Assembly (NCBI GenBank): GCA_946892665.1
Contig: CAMPOT010000001.1
Location: 1,984,001-2,048,000 of the forward strand
From: Chryseobacterium sp. Marseille-Q5410
GTDB lineage: Bacteria; Bacteroidota; Bacteroidia; Flavobacteriales; Weeksellaceae
DNA length: 64,000 nucleotides
Reading direction: 5' to 3'
Position numbers and translations under genes: made by a program. The notes beneath the pieces are model-generated. The model saw only the letters and a list, made by a program, of their open reading frames with translations, was not told the origin of the DNA and did not search any database. Shown here one piece after another: positions 1 through 9,394 of the stretch; position 1 is the first letter of the stretch; the number at the start of each line of letters is the position of its first letter.

Positions 1-447
1 GATGCTTCCGTAAAAATAGATCCGCTACTGGCGTCTAAAATTGTTTGGCTGGATGCATTCATCACCAATATCGACCGTACTTTCAAGAATACCAATCTTT
101 TGCTTTGGCACAAAGAATTGTGGGTGATCGATAATGGTGCATCATTTTATTTCCACCATTCCTGGCAAAACTTCGACTCGGCAGCGAAAACACCTTTCAA
201 ATATGTAAAAGATCACGTTCTGCTTTCTCAGGCTTCCGAACTGGACAAAGCTGATGCCTTTGCAAAATCAGTTTTAAATGGCGATGTTTTCCGGGCAATT
301 GTAAATCTACTCCCTGAAGAATGGTTGCAATGGAACGACGCCGATGAATCGCCAGAAGAAATACGAGAAATTTATTTTAATTTCCTGAAAACCAGATTAG
401 AAAATTCTGAAATATTTTTAAACGAAGCCAAAAATGCAAGAGGATAA
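1..447 (+). CDS. HipA-like kinase (HipA_2 family), C-terminal part
   Basis: The reading frame is open from base 1, so the gene begins outside the window; only the last 148 residues are here. The segment WLDAFITNIDRTFKNTN followed by an I-D-N-G-A turn resembles the catalytic N-x-D-R and metal-binding D region of HipA-type kinases of the small HipA_2 family. The gene overlaps the DUF3037 gene by 14 bp, a pairing that is common for this family and supports the call. HipA kinases phosphorylate aminoacyl-tRNA synthetases in toxin systems, but the role of HipA_2/DUF3037 pairs is not settled. The N-terminal half cannot be judged. Confidence 0.7.
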   Translation, partial: DASVKIDPLLASKIVWLDAFITNIDRTFKNTNLLLWHKELWVIDNGASFYFHHSWQNFDSAAKTPFKYVKDHVLLSQASELDKADAFAKSVLNGDVFRAIVNLLPEEWLQWNDADESPEEIREIYFNFLKTRLENSEIFLNEAKNARG

Positions 448-817
448 AATTTACGAATACGCGGTAATCAGACTTGTACCGAAGGTTGAGAGAGAAGAAT
501 TTTTCAATATAGGTCTCGTAATGTTTTCTAAAAAAGAAAAATACATCCGAATGGAATTCCATTTGTGCCCGAAAAAATTTGAGTTGATGCACTCCAAATT
601 GGATTACGAGGATGTTACAAAAAATCTGGAAAACTTCAAAAATGTTGCAAAAGGCGAAAAAGCCGGTGGCGAAATCGGAACGATGGATATTCCGGAAAGA
701 TTCCGCTGGCTGACTGCCGTTAGAAGTTCGGTGATTCAAACCTCGCGGCCACATCCCGGGAAAACAAAGGATTTAGATGCTACTTTTGAACGTTTATTTG
801 AAGAATTGGTGAAGTAG
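434..817 (+). CDS. DUF3037 domain protein
   Basis: This 127-residue protein fits the DUF3037 family: an N-terminal Y-x-Y-x-V-I-R-x-V-P segment, an F-x-N-I-G-L-V-x-F block near residue 25, and a C-terminal R-x-S-V-I-Q-T-S-x-x-H motif. The family is usually encoded directly after a HipA_2 kinase, as here, with a start codon inside the kinase gene (14-bp overlap), so translation is probably coupled. It is small, soluble and lacks a signal peptide. A role as partner or regulator of the kinase is inferred from the linkage only. Confidence 0.75.
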   Translation: MQEDKIYEYAVIRLVPKVEREEFFNIGLVMFSKKEKYIRMEFHLCPKKFELMHSKLDYEDVTKNLENFKNVAKGEKAGGEIGTMDIPERFRWLTAVRSSVIQTSRPHPGKTKDLDATFERLFEELVK

Positions 818-833
818 AAATCTTTAATTATAA

Positions 834-870
834 AAAAAAACGGACTCATGATAATTGAATCCGTTTTTTT
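834..870. terminator. Bidirectional terminator between convergent genes
   Basis: Arms A7-CGGA (834-844) and TCCG-T7 (860-870) form a hairpin with a T-run on either strand. It lies between the plus-strand DUF3037 gene and the convergent TonB receptor gene and can serve both. Confidence 0.7.
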
Positions 871-886
871 TAATTAAAAACTTTAT

Positions 887-3601
887 TTAAAAGCTAAAGT
901 TCAGCCTTGAAAATACATATCTTCCGTTCTGACCAAATTGTGATGTTGATCTGGAATAAACGAATTGATCATTATTTGATGAAGCAGGAAGATTTTTCGT
1001 CGGATAAACATCAAATACATTGTTCGCACCCAATGTGATGCTTAGGTTTTTATTCAGTTTGTATGCGACAGAAATATCGGTAACGATTTTATCACTAATC
1101 GATTGATGTTCATTCAAAGATACCACTCCATCGCCATTTGCATCAATAATATCCGGACTGGTAACTTTTCCGAAATAGGTATTTCTAAGATAAAAAGTAG
1201 CGTCTTTCCAAGTGAGACTGTGCGATAAACTCGCTTTTACTTTTGGCACCGCTTCTTCCAGATAAATTCTGGATGCTTCTGAAAAGTAGACATTCTCCAA
1301 ATTTGCTGCTTGTAAAGCTCCAGACGAATGAATATCGCCCACTCGCTTTGTTCTGTTGAGGTTTATGGCAAAATTATTGTCGAGTTTCGCCTCAGAAAAG
1401 CGTGCATGGTGGGAAATTACTACATCCAAACCTTTTGTTTCAGTATCGATACCATTGGTAAAAAATTGAGCTGAATTCACACCGGCTTGATCAAACAGTT
1501 CAGGAGCTACCGATCTTGGGAACTGGCCTGTAAGAATAATTCGGTTGTCGATTCTTGTAAAAAATCCATCTGCTGTAAAAGTTAGATTTGCCGACGGTAT
1601 TTTATAGGTGAATCCCACACTCGCAGATTTGGAGGTTTCTTGTTTTAATTTTGGAATTCCTAGCGATTTTGCAATCTCCGAATCGTTGCTGAAAGTTCCA
1701 ACTTCTTTCAACACCCCATCAGTAAATAATGTTGAGGTAATGTTATAATAGATTTGATGTATTGAAGGCGCCCTAAATCCGGTAGAACCGGCAAATCTAA
1801 AATTAAAATTGTCGGCCAACTTCACTCGTGAAGCCAACTTATAATTAAAAGTAGAACCAAAATCCGAATAATTCTCATATCTCGCTGCTGCATCTACTAA
1901 AAACCAATTGGTGAAATTCAACTCGAAATCCAGGTAACCAGCTACGGACTGACGGTTTTTATCCACTGCATTTGCCGGACGGAACCCACCGAATACTTGC
2001 GAATTACCTGGAAGCAAATTACCAAAAAAGTCAGTTGGTTTTATACTGTTTGGCGTGGATGCTGTTTGCGGGTTTCCGTAGATATCATAAGCGGTATAAG
2101 ATGCTTCTTCACCAGCACTAATCAGAAAGTTTTCAAAACGGTGTTCCGCTCCGAAAGCAGCATTAAAACCTTCGAAAAAATCATAATTCTTAGAAAAATC
2201 CAAATTAATAGTGTTCTGAGAAAACTTGAGTCCTCCTGCATCAAATTCGTTAGGTGAAGCAAATCTTAATGAAGTATTTCCGGTATTTTTAATGGTATAA
2301 TCAAATGAGTTTTGTCCAAATGTATTGCTTAAATCAATGTTCCACCCATTCCATTTTCCCTTAATTCCCGCCGCAAGCGAAAGGTCCAAAATATTGGTTC
2401 CGATCTCCGGCAGGTAACCGTTGGGATGAATCCCGGTGAAAGTTCTGCTTTGATTTGGTCGTCTGTAAAACCCACCGGAAGTTCCATTTCTTAAACTGAA
2501 ACCTCCAAAAGTATACACCTTCCAAGTATCACTTATTGGCATTTCGATATTGGCAAACAACTGATGGTTATTGAGCTTGGATTGCCCAACTTGCATATTG
2601 AAATCCTTTCGGTCCAATCCACGGTAAGCTAATTCCTGATCCGTAACATTCGCTCCTAAAAGACCTTGCAAAGCAGTAATTGTATTGGCATTTTGGATCT
2701 GATTCTGGAATTCCTGGGAAAAATAGCTTACCTGTTGCGAATACTGGTGAATATTATCAATTATTTGCTGAGTGTTTGCAGTGTTGTTGATATTGCTATA
2801 AAGCGAGGAAAGATTTACGCCATTATTTAATGCCCGTTGCTCAATGGCGTTGTAAGCGTTGAAGATTGCGCCACTTTCAGTACCAGCTCTGGAAGTTGGA
2901 TTTCTAAATGTGGATGCCCATGTTAGATTATAAAAACCACCTTTTTTCCCAATTTTATTACCATAATTAAGGTCAACCTGAATGGTTTGTCCATCAAAAT
3001 CTCCGGTATGATCGTTGGCCGTTGGAGTTAAATTTCCGCCGTAAGAAACCTGACCGCCTAATTTTCCGGTATCGTTCTTTAATGCTAAATTGATCACTCC
3101 CGCAATTGCATCAGAACCATACTGCGCTGCAGCTCCATCTCTCAATACTTCAATTTTTTGGATCGCAAAAGACGGAATCGCATTTAAATCTGTACCAATT
3201 GTTCCTCTACCTGGACTTCCATTTACGTTCACCAAAGCAGAAGTATGTCTTCTTTTTCCGTTTACTAAAACAAGAACTTGATCAGGTCCTAAACCTCGCA
3301 ACTGAGCGGGATCCAAATGATCCGTTCCATCAGCGTTGGTTTGGATAGTCGAAGTAAATGATGGAGCAACTGAATTAAGAATTGCGGAAATATTGGTTTG
3401 AGGCAATACTAAGGATTCCTGCTTCAAGTTGAAAACATCTACAGGAACCGGACTGTCGACTTTGGATCTTGCTCCATTTCTGGATCCTAAAATGACCACT
3501 TCCTCTACATTGCTCACTTTAGTGCTGTCGGTTTGTGCATAAGCATTGGATGCTAGAAAAAACAATACCGAAGCGGACAAAATAGTTTTTCTTTTATTCA
3601 T
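887..3601 (-). CDS. TonB-dependent outer-membrane receptor
   Basis: This 904-residue protein starts with a signal peptide (MNKRK, a hydrophobic stretch, then A-Y-A|Q near residue 22). An N-terminal plug domain of about 130 residues follows, with R-G-L-G-P-D-Q-V-L-V-L-V-N-G-K-R-R and E-V-L-R-D-G-A-A-A-Q-Y-G-S-D-A-I-A-G-V-I-N-L. The rest is a long beta-barrel ending in aromatic F-S-F, typical for insertion by the BAM complex. Such receptors import siderophores, cobalamin, glycans or peptides using TonB energy. No SusD partner is adjacent and the substrate cannot be named. The gene stands alone with its own promoter, in which an inverted repeat covers the -33 element. Confidence 0.92.
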   Translation of the reverse strand: MNKRKTILSASVLFFLASNAYAQTDSTKVSNVEEVVILGSRNGARSKVDSPVPVDVFNLKQESLVLPQTNISAILNSVAPSFTSTIQTNADGTDHLDPAQLRGLGPDQVLVLVNGKRRHTSALVNVNGSPGRGTIGTDLNAIPSFAIQKIEVLRDGAAAQYGSDAIAGVINLALKNDTGKLGGQVSYGGNLTPTANDHTGDFDGQTIQVDLNYGNKIGKKGGFYNLTWASTFRNPTSRAGTESGAIFNAYNAIEQRALNNGVNLSSLYSNINNTANTQQIIDNIHQYSQQVSYFSQEFQNQIQNANTITALQGLLGANVTDQELAYRGLDRKDFNMQVGQSKLNNHQLFANIEMPISDTWKVYTFGGFSLRNGTSGGFYRRPNQSRTFTGIHPNGYLPEIGTNILDLSLAAGIKGKWNGWNIDLSNTFGQNSFDYTIKNTGNTSLRFASPNEFDAGGLKFSQNTINLDFSKNYDFFEGFNAAFGAEHRFENFLISAGEEASYTAYDIYGNPQTASTPNSIKPTDFFGNLLPGNSQVFGGFRPANAVDKNRQSVAGYLDFELNFTNWFLVDAAARYENYSDFGSTFNYKLASRVKLADNFNFRFAGSTGFRAPSIHQIYYNITSTLFTDGVLKEVGTFSNDSEIAKSLGIPKLKQETSKSASVGFTYKIPSANLTFTADGFFTRIDNRIILTGQFPRSVAPELFDQAGVNSAQFFTNGIDTETKGLDVVISHHARFSEAKLDNNFAINLNRTKRVGDIHSSGALQAANLENVYFSEASRIYLEEAVPKVKASLSHSLTWKDATFYLRNTYFGKVTSPDIIDANGDGVVSLNEHQSISDKIVTDISVAYKLNKNLSITLGANNVFDVYPTKNLPASSNNDQFVYSRSTSQFGQNGRYVFSRLNFSF

Positions 3602-3643
3602 ATAAGGATTTATTAATTAATGTTTTTTACAAATTTCGATCTG

Positions 3644-3674
3644 CAAAAGTAAATCATTAAAATAAGTCTACAAA
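3644..3674 (-). promoter_or_regulatory. Bacteroidota promoter of the TonB receptor
   Basis: On the minus strand TTTG (3674-3671) is followed by exactly 19 bases and TACTTTTG (3651-3644), a full match to the Bacteroidota sigma consensus. It lies about 45 bases upstream of the receptor start codon. Confidence 0.75.
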
Positions 3675-3686
3675 AAAAGTAGACTT
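3664..3686. promoter_or_regulatory. Inverted repeat over the -33 box, possible operator
   Basis: AAGTCTAC (3664-3671) and GTAGACTT (3679-3686) are perfect 8-bp arms around seven A residues. The left arm includes the first base of the -33 element, so a bound dimer would block the receptor promoter. Without a T-run directly after it, it is less likely a terminator. Confidence 0.5.
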
Positions 3687-3693
3687 TTAATAT

Positions 3694-3722
3694 TAAAAAA
3701 AATATTGAAGCGTTTTCAATAT
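3694..3722 (-). terminator. Terminator of the UvrD/PcrA gene
   Basis: Arms ATATTGAA (3702-3709) and TTCAATAT (3715-3722) with a 5-nt loop are followed on the minus strand by a run of T (3701-3694), just after the helicase stop codon. Confidence 0.7.
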
Positions 3723-3792
3723 CTTTTTTATTAAAAAAATTGTATTTGAACCTGGTTTACAGCAGATTAACAAATTCCTCTATGCAACAGGA

Positions 3793-6120
3793 TCAGATCT
3801 TTGTCAGTTTTGCAAACTTAAGAATCAGATTTTTCTCGCCTTCATGTTGGAATTTTACTTTGGCTTTTATATTTTCAGGGTCGGTTCCGTCGAGGAAAAG
3901 CACTTCTCCCACTCCAAAACGGTCGTGCCGAACTTGATCACCAACTTCAATATTTTCTGAAGAAGCTCCACTAGGATTGGTAATTCTAGCAGTTGCAACC
4001 GGTTTTAATTTTTGTGAAGCGGGCAAAGGTTCGCTTCTTTGAATGCTTTTCTTTTCTTCTTTCTTTTTGAAAAATCTTGGTTCAGCAGGTTCATCATCAA
4101 AAATACTCGACTTCAAACCGGAACGATTGATGAAACGAGTTTCTGCAATAGGATTGATAAATTCTAAATGTTGAGCATCCATTTCACTCAAAAACCGCGA
4201 AGGCTCCGCATCAGTAATTTTTCCCCACTGAAACCTGGAAACTGCATAAGTGAAATATGCCTGTTTTTCGGCTCTGGTTAAAGCCACATAAAACAATCTT
4301 CGCTCCTCTTCAAGCTCTTCCCTGGTGGAGGAACTCATGAAACTTGGAAAAAGATTTTCTTCCAAACCAACAAGGTGCACCACTGAAAATTCCAAACCTT
4401 TCGAAAGATGAATCGTCATCAGCGAAACCTGGTCTCCTTGGTCGTCTTTATCGGTTTGTGTATCTGCTGAAAGCGCGATGTTTTCTAGAAAATTGGCTAA
4501 TGAAGGATCACCGTCTTCAATTTGTTGTTGCTCTTCGATGAAACCTTGCATCGAGTTCATCAATTCCTGAATATTTTCCACTCTGGAAATTCCTTCGGGT
4601 GTTTGATCGTCTTTCAAAAATTTAATCAAACCACTTCGTTTAGCCACTTCCATCGCTACATTGTAAGCATTTTCAGTTTTCAGCATTACTTGAAAAGCTT
4701 TAATCATCGACCAGAAATCTGCAAGTTTGGTTAAAATCCCGTTGTTTAATCCCAATTGTGGCGCATAAATCCCTAAATTATCCAAAACAGTAGACACCGA
4801 AACATTCTGGGAATCCGCAAAAACCACTAATTTATTCTGAGTAGTTTCCCCGATTCCACGAGCAGGATAATTAATGATTCGCGACAGCGCTTCACCATCA
4901 TTTTCATTGATCAAAATTCGCAAATAGGCAATTAAATCCTTTACTTCTTTTCTTTGATAAAAGGAAAGTCCGCCATATACTTTATAAGGAATATTTTTTC
5001 GTCTCAACGCATCTTCGAAAGCACGAGTTTGAGAGTTGGTACGGTATAATATGGCAAAATCGGTAAATTTTCTTTGCTCGGAATTGTGTTTTTCCCAAAT
5101 ATTCGAAGCCACAAAACTTGCTTCGTCCGCATCAGAAAGAGCACGATAAACTTTAATTTTATCTCCTTCCTCATTCTCACTGAATACATTTTTCTTAAAC
5201 TGCTGAACGTTTTTAGAAATCACCACATTAGCAGCATTTACAATATTTTGCGTGGATCGGTAATTTTGTTCCAGCGAAACCGTAACCGCGTCCGGATAAT
5301 CTTTTTTAAAGTTTAAAATATTATAAATATTCGCACCTCGGAATGAGTAAATGGATTGTGCATCATCACCTACTACACAAATATTTTCAAATTTTGAAGC
5401 CAAAGCTTTTACAATCAAATACTGCGAATGGTTGGTATCCTGATACTCATCGACCAAAATGTACCGGAAACGATCCTGATATTTCGCCAAAACCTCCGGA
5501 AATCTGGTGAGTAACTCGTTTGTTCTTAAGAGCAAATCATCAAAATCCATCGCACCGTTTTTAAAACAAGCTTCCACATATTTTTGATAAATCAGTCCCA
5601 TGTGCTTCATGTTCGCACGCTCATCATTTTCGATGAGTTCGGGATTTCCGAAATACGCTTTCACAGTGATGAGATTGTTTTTGTAATTGGAAATTCTGGC
5701 TTGAACTTTTTTCGGTTTATACAAATCCGCATCGATATTGTTATCTTTCAGCACTTTTCTGATGACGTTTAGCGAATCTTGAGAATCGTAAATTGTAAAA
5801 TTGGACGGAAAACCCAATAAGTGGGCTTCACTTCTTAGAATCCTTGCAAAAACCGAGTGAAAAGTTCCCATCCACAGAGATTTCGCTTCACTTTGTCCTA
5901 CCACTTTTCCAATACGCTCTTTCATCTCTTTAGCTGCTTTGTTGGTAAAGGTAAGCGCAAGAATATTGAATGGATCAACAAGATTGGTGATTAAATGGGC
6001 AATGCGCATGGTGAGTACACGGGTTTTGCCGGAACCCGCGCCTGCGAGCACCATAAGCGGACCTTCCAGGGTGGTTACGGCTTGATATTGTGCTTCATTT
6101 AAACCTTTCAAATAATCCAT
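3793..6120 (-). CDS. pcrA: UvrD/PcrA-type superfamily 1 DNA helicase
   Basis: This ATP-dependent 3'-5' helicase acts in excision repair and removal of RecA filaments. Visible motifs, in order: Walker A G-A-G-S-G-K-T-R about residue 27, D-E-Y-Q-D-T near 224, G-D-D-A-Q-S-I-Y-S-F-R-G-A, N-Y-R-S-T-Q-N-I, T-I-H-L-S-K-G-L-E-F and V-A-L-T-R-A-E-K. The C-terminus carries the PcrA-type tail V-G-D-Q-V-R-H-D-R-F-G-V-G. An ATG at 6141 would add seven residues; MDYLKGLN at 6120 is preferred because it matches the usual start of the family. Length (775 residues) is normal. Monocistronic, with its own terminator. Confidence 0.95.
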   Translation of the reverse strand: MDYLKGLNEAQYQAVTTLEGPLMVLAGAGSGKTRVLTMRIAHLITNLVDPFNILALTFTNKAAKEMKERIGKVVGQSEAKSLWMGTFHSVFARILRSEAHLLGFPSNFTIYDSQDSLNVIRKVLKDNNIDADLYKPKKVQARISNYKNNLITVKAYFGNPELIENDERANMKHMGLIYQKYVEACFKNGAMDFDDLLLRTNELLTRFPEVLAKYQDRFRYILVDEYQDTNHSQYLIVKALASKFENICVVGDDAQSIYSFRGANIYNILNFKKDYPDAVTVSLEQNYRSTQNIVNAANVVISKNVQQFKKNVFSENEEGDKIKVYRALSDADEASFVASNIWEKHNSEQRKFTDFAILYRTNSQTRAFEDALRRKNIPYKVYGGLSFYQRKEVKDLIAYLRILINENDGEALSRIINYPARGIGETTQNKLVVFADSQNVSVSTVLDNLGIYAPQLGLNNGILTKLADFWSMIKAFQVMLKTENAYNVAMEVAKRSGLIKFLKDDQTPEGISRVENIQELMNSMQGFIEEQQQIEDGDPSLANFLENIALSADTQTDKDDQGDQVSLMTIHLSKGLEFSVVHLVGLEENLFPSFMSSSTREELEEERRLFYVALTRAEKQAYFTYAVSRFQWGKITDAEPSRFLSEMDAQHLEFINPIAETRFINRSGLKSSIFDDEPAEPRFFKKKEEKKSIQRSEPLPASQKLKPVATARITNPSGASSENIEVGDQVRHDRFGVGEVLFLDGTDPENIKAKVKFQHEGEKNLILKFAKLTKI

Positions 6121-6214
6121 TAGAACAAAATTTTGGGTCACAAATTTAGTGAAATATATACGGAAGTCAAAGTGCAGACCTGCTTCCGAACTGTTAAATT
6201 ATTTTAAGTAAAAT

Positions 6215-6242
6215 CCCAAAAAAGCCCCAAATATGGAGCTTT
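6215..6242 (-). terminator. Terminator of the cold-shock-domain gene
   Basis: On the minus strand AAAGCTCC (6242-6235) pairs with GGGGCTTT (6228-6221) around a 6-nt loop, with one G-T pair, and is followed by T-rich sequence. Confidence 0.65.
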
Positions 6243-6278
6243 CAATGAGAATTATTTTGATTATTGTTTTCGCAATAA

Positions 6279-6713
6279 TTATTTGATGAGTTGAATATTC
6301 ACCGCGGAAAAACCTTTTGGGGAACGTTCTTTATCGAAAGAAACCTTGTTTCCTTTTTTCACAGGGTGCGCGCAATTGTTTTCATGAAAGAAAATATTGT
6401 CTTTCGTACTATCATCAGTGATAAATCCATAGCCTTTATCACTAAGGAAGGTAACAATTCCGGACTGAATTTTGTCTTCTACCGGAATTGGAGCAGCACC
6501 GAGTTGGATATCATCGAGATTAATTCCTTCGCGGTTTTGATCCTCGGGACGGGTTTCCGTAAGTTGACCGTTTTCATCGACATAGAGAAACATTTCCTCT
6601 AAACCTTTTCCCTTATTGTTATTTGTTTTGCGTTCCTCACGCTTAAGGTTTTTCTCCTTTTGTTTTTGAAGTTTTTTCTTGAAATTTTCTTTTTTTGAGA
6701 AAGAATCTGCCAT
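6279..6713 (-). CDS. Cold-shock-domain protein with basic N-terminal extension
   Basis: The protein has 144 residues. Residues 1-40 are highly charged and rich in Lys/Arg, probably disordered. The last 65 residues form a cold-shock domain: G-I-V-T-F-L-S-D-K-G-Y-G-F-I (RNP1-like) and N-I-F-F-H-E-N-N (RNP2-like). Such domains bind single-stranded RNA and DNA and act as RNA chaperones. The arrangement is common in flavobacteria. It is monocistronic, and the promoter-like box far upstream suggests an untranslated leader of about 180 nt. Confidence 0.9.
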   Translation of the reverse strand: MADSFSKKENFKKKLQKQKEKNLKREERKTNNNKGKGLEEMFLYVDENGQLTETRPEDQNREGINLDDIQLGAAPIPVEDKIQSGIVTFLSDKGYGFITDDSTKDNIFFHENNCAHPVKKGNKVSFDKERSPKGFSAVNIQLIK

Positions 6714-6902
6714 ATATTATTATCGTATTTAAGTTTGTCTTAGTTGCTATTCGGTTTCATCATTGACACCAGTGTACCGAAAAATTTGTGGATGATAATG
6801 TATAAAAGCAACTGCGAAAAAACGATAACTGAGTAAGAAAAATTTAGAATTCTAAACGGAGATAGATTAAGCAAAGGCAGCAGCCTTTTATAAATTATAG
6901 TG

Positions 6903-6910
6903 CAAATATA
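6903..6910 (-). promoter_or_regulatory. -7 box of the cold-shock gene, long 5' UTR
   Basis: The minus strand reads TATATTTG (6910-6903), a match to TAnnTTTG. No clear -33 TTTG lies at the right distance. If used, the message has an untranslated leader of about 180 nt, as in other cold-shock genes. Confidence 0.45.
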
Positions 6911-6979
6911 CAATTTTTATTTGACAATAGATGAGATTATATAACCCAATTTGAGCTTGACTTAATTAATTTAAAAAAA

Positions 6980-7345
6980 TCAGGTCGTAAGTTTATTGAG
7001 TTGATCCATTACTTCATCAATTTCAAAAGGCTTTGCGATGAATGCATTGGCTCCGGACTGAAGCGCGGTTTGTTCCAATCCTCTACTTGCCGACATAATG
7101 ACAACAGGGATGTTTTTTGTATACTCGTTTTCTTTTAATTTTTTGCAAATTTCCCGTCCATCTTCCCCTGAAAGCCACATATCGAGAAGAATAATGTCTG
7201 GTTTAGAGACAGATTCTACATAAGTGAAAATCTCGGATCCTCGCTCGAAAGCATTGACTTCAAAGCCTTCAAAATCGAGCATAATTCCCAAGGAATCCAA
7301 AATGGCTACATCATCATCTACAATTACAATCTTTTTTGAGTTCAT
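6980..7345 (-). CDS. Single-domain response regulator
   Basis: This 121-residue protein is a receiver domain only. The acidic pocket D10-D11-D12, the phospho-acceptor D55 in L-L-D-M-W, the S in V-V-I-M-S-A-S and the Lys of A-K-P-F are all visible. There is no output domain, so it should act by protein contacts or as a phosphate relay. It lies 13 bp after the histidine kinase gene on the same strand and is almost certainly its partner. Confidence 0.9.
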   Translation of the reverse strand: MNSKKIVIVDDDVAILDSLGIMLDFEGFEVNAFERGSEIFTYVESVSKPDIILLDMWLSGEDGREICKKLKENEYTKNIPVVIMSASRGLEQTALQSGANAFIAKPFEIDEVMDQLNKLTT

Positions 7346-7358
7346 TTTTTTTGAATAT

Positions 7359-9203
7359 TTAACTTTGTGATAGGGGCAACGAGAATGAAAATGTTGAACC
7401 TTTACCTAGGACACTATTGACCCAAATTTTCCCGCCAGAGCGTTCCACGATTTGTGCCGCGATATACAAGCCCAAACCTAATCCCGGAAACGTACTTTCC
7501 TCATCGCCACTTACCCGATAATATTGTTCAAAAACGTGGTCTTTTTTATCGGGCGGCATTCCTATTCCAAAATCTTTCACTGTAAAAATAATGTCGTTGT
7601 CTTTTTGCTCCGTTTCCACAATGATGCGATCTGCATCGGGTGAATATTTAATCGCGTTTGACATTAAATTCGTCATCACCTGCCCTATACGCTCCCTGTC
7701 TGCAAAAACCGTACCTCCTGTTGCGGTATGAATTTCTATTTTATGAGAGGTTGAAATTTGCATTTCTTCTGCTATTTCCATCACAACTGTTTGGAAATCA
7801 AATTGAGTTTGGTTCAGGTGAATTTTGCCGGAGTTAATTTTAGTTACATCCAACAAATCACCAATTAGAGAGGTAAGTTTAGCAACCTGCATATCAATTT
7901 TCTTTGCATATTCTGCACTTTTTTCATCGCCGGTTTTCCTCAGTATTTTTTCTAGAAACTGGGCATACAATTTTAGGGAAGTCAACGGAGTTTTTAGCTC
8001 ATGACTGGCGATCCCCAGAAATGTATCTTTCTGTTTCACTAGATTTTTAAATTCATTAATATCGGTACTGGTTCCAATCCATTTGCGAAATTCACCATCT
8101 TTGAAAAATGGAGTTCCGGTGGTAAGATACCAGATATATTCATTCTTTTCGCGGTCGAACATTCGGTACTCCAACTCGAATTGTTTTGGATTCTCCGAAA
8201 TATCTCGCCAAACTTTCACAACTTTAGGCAGATCATCCGGGTGAACAACTTTAGTAAAATCAAATTTGTCGATTTCATCAATCGTTAAATTAAGCAATCT
8301 CAACAGATTAGCATTTCCATAATGTAATTTCCCGGTAGGACCTGCACTCCAAGCCATATGTGGCATTGCGTTGGCAAAATTTCGGTATTCATCTTCGGCG
8401 GATTCTGCTATCTTTCTAGCATTGATCAATTCTGTTACATTTACGGCTACATTTATGATTGCATTTACCTTTCCATCGGCATCACGCATTGGTTTGTAGG
8501 AAAAATTGTAATAAAAAGTTTGTAAAATCCCATCTACGAATAAATCTACGCGATCTTCCTGTGAGAAATAGGGTATTCCTGTTCTGTAAACGTTTTTTAG
8601 AATATCAATAAATGGTTGCCCCTGAAGTTCTGGCAAAGCATTTTCTAATTTCTTACCAATTACCGTTCTGTCTTTTCCCCAGGTTTTAATCATTTGGTCA
8701 TTGGCAAATTCGATAATTAAATCTTCACCTTTATAAATGGCTGTGGAATAATCCGAAGATTCTACCAGTTCCTTGAAACGGAGTTCACTTTCCCATAATT
8801 TCTTTTCAGAAAGAACCTTATCAGTAACTTCTGTAGCTACTACACTAACTCCTGTAATTTTTTCATCTTTAAAAATCGGTGAGTATAGAAAATCAAAATA
8901 GCAGTCGGTCAAAATACCATTTTTCTCTAATTTTGCCAGCATGTTGTTTCCTTTATAAGGCTTTCCTGTCCGATATACATCCTGCAAAATCTTGGGAAAC
9001 TCTTGATCCTTAATTTCGGGAAGTGCTTCCAGCAGTGGCAGCCCAAAAACGGACTCGCTTTTACCCCATAAATCCAGGATCTGCTGGTTGGCTATTTCTA
9101 CCACCTGATTCTCTCCCATCAACATAGCTAACGCGATCGGCGCTTGACCAAAAAGTGTAGTTAAAGAGTCAAAACTCACTTGGTGCTGAAGAAAATTTTT
9201 CAT
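7359..9203 (-). CDS. PAS-domain sensor histidine kinase
   Basis: Three PAS domains follow each other (about residues 10-125, 140-260 and 275-390). A HisKA domain with the phospho-acceptor His in A-S-H-E-L-K-T-P-L is near residue 401, and a HATPase domain has N-x3-Y-S-P, D-F-G-I-G-M and G-L-G-L-G-L. No membrane segment is seen, so the kinase should be cytosolic and sense an internal signal. The first two PAS domains are similar to each other (both have a Y-R-T-G-x-P-Y motif). The start at 9203 is preferred to 9239 because the extra 12 residues do not resemble a PAS domain. It is co-transcribed with the receiver gene. Confidence 0.92.
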   Translation of the reverse strand: MKNFLQHQVSFDSLTTLFGQAPIALAMLMGENQVVEIANQQILDLWGKSESVFGLPLLEALPEIKDQEFPKILQDVYRTGKPYKGNNMLAKLEKNGILTDCYFDFLYSPIFKDEKITGVSVVATEVTDKVLSEKKLWESELRFKELVESSDYSTAIYKGEDLIIEFANDQMIKTWGKDRTVIGKKLENALPELQGQPFIDILKNVYRTGIPYFSQEDRVDLFVDGILQTFYYNFSYKPMRDADGKVNAIINVAVNVTELINARKIAESAEDEYRNFANAMPHMAWSAGPTGKLHYGNANLLRLLNLTIDEIDKFDFTKVVHPDDLPKVVKVWRDISENPKQFELEYRMFDREKNEYIWYLTTGTPFFKDGEFRKWIGTSTDINEFKNLVKQKDTFLGIASHELKTPLTSLKLYAQFLEKILRKTGDEKSAEYAKKIDMQVAKLTSLIGDLLDVTKINSGKIHLNQTQFDFQTVVMEIAEEMQISTSHKIEIHTATGGTVFADRERIGQVMTNLMSNAIKYSPDADRIIVETEQKDNDIIFTVKDFGIGMPPDKKDHVFEQYYRVSGDEESTFPGLGLGLYIAAQIVERSGGKIWVNSVLGKGSTFSFSLPLSQS

Positions 9204-9343
9204 ACTTGCGAATTTATAAAAAAATAGGCTGATTTGCATTAATTTACTAACTCAGATAAGAAATATTTATAAAATTTCTTCTGATAAAAAATTGTTTCAG
9301 GATGGCATTTGCAGCTAACTAAAATAGACCTACTTTAATGTTT

Positions 9344-9370
9344 TATATTTGAAAATATTAATTATATTTG
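9344..9370 (+). promoter_or_regulatory. Two tandem -7 boxes upstream of secG
   Basis: TATATTTG occurs at 9344-9351 and again at 9363-9370; both match TAnnTTTG. No clear -33 TTTG accompanies them. Confidence 0.45.
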
Positions 9371-9394
9371 CACTTCTTAAACTTTAAACAAAAA

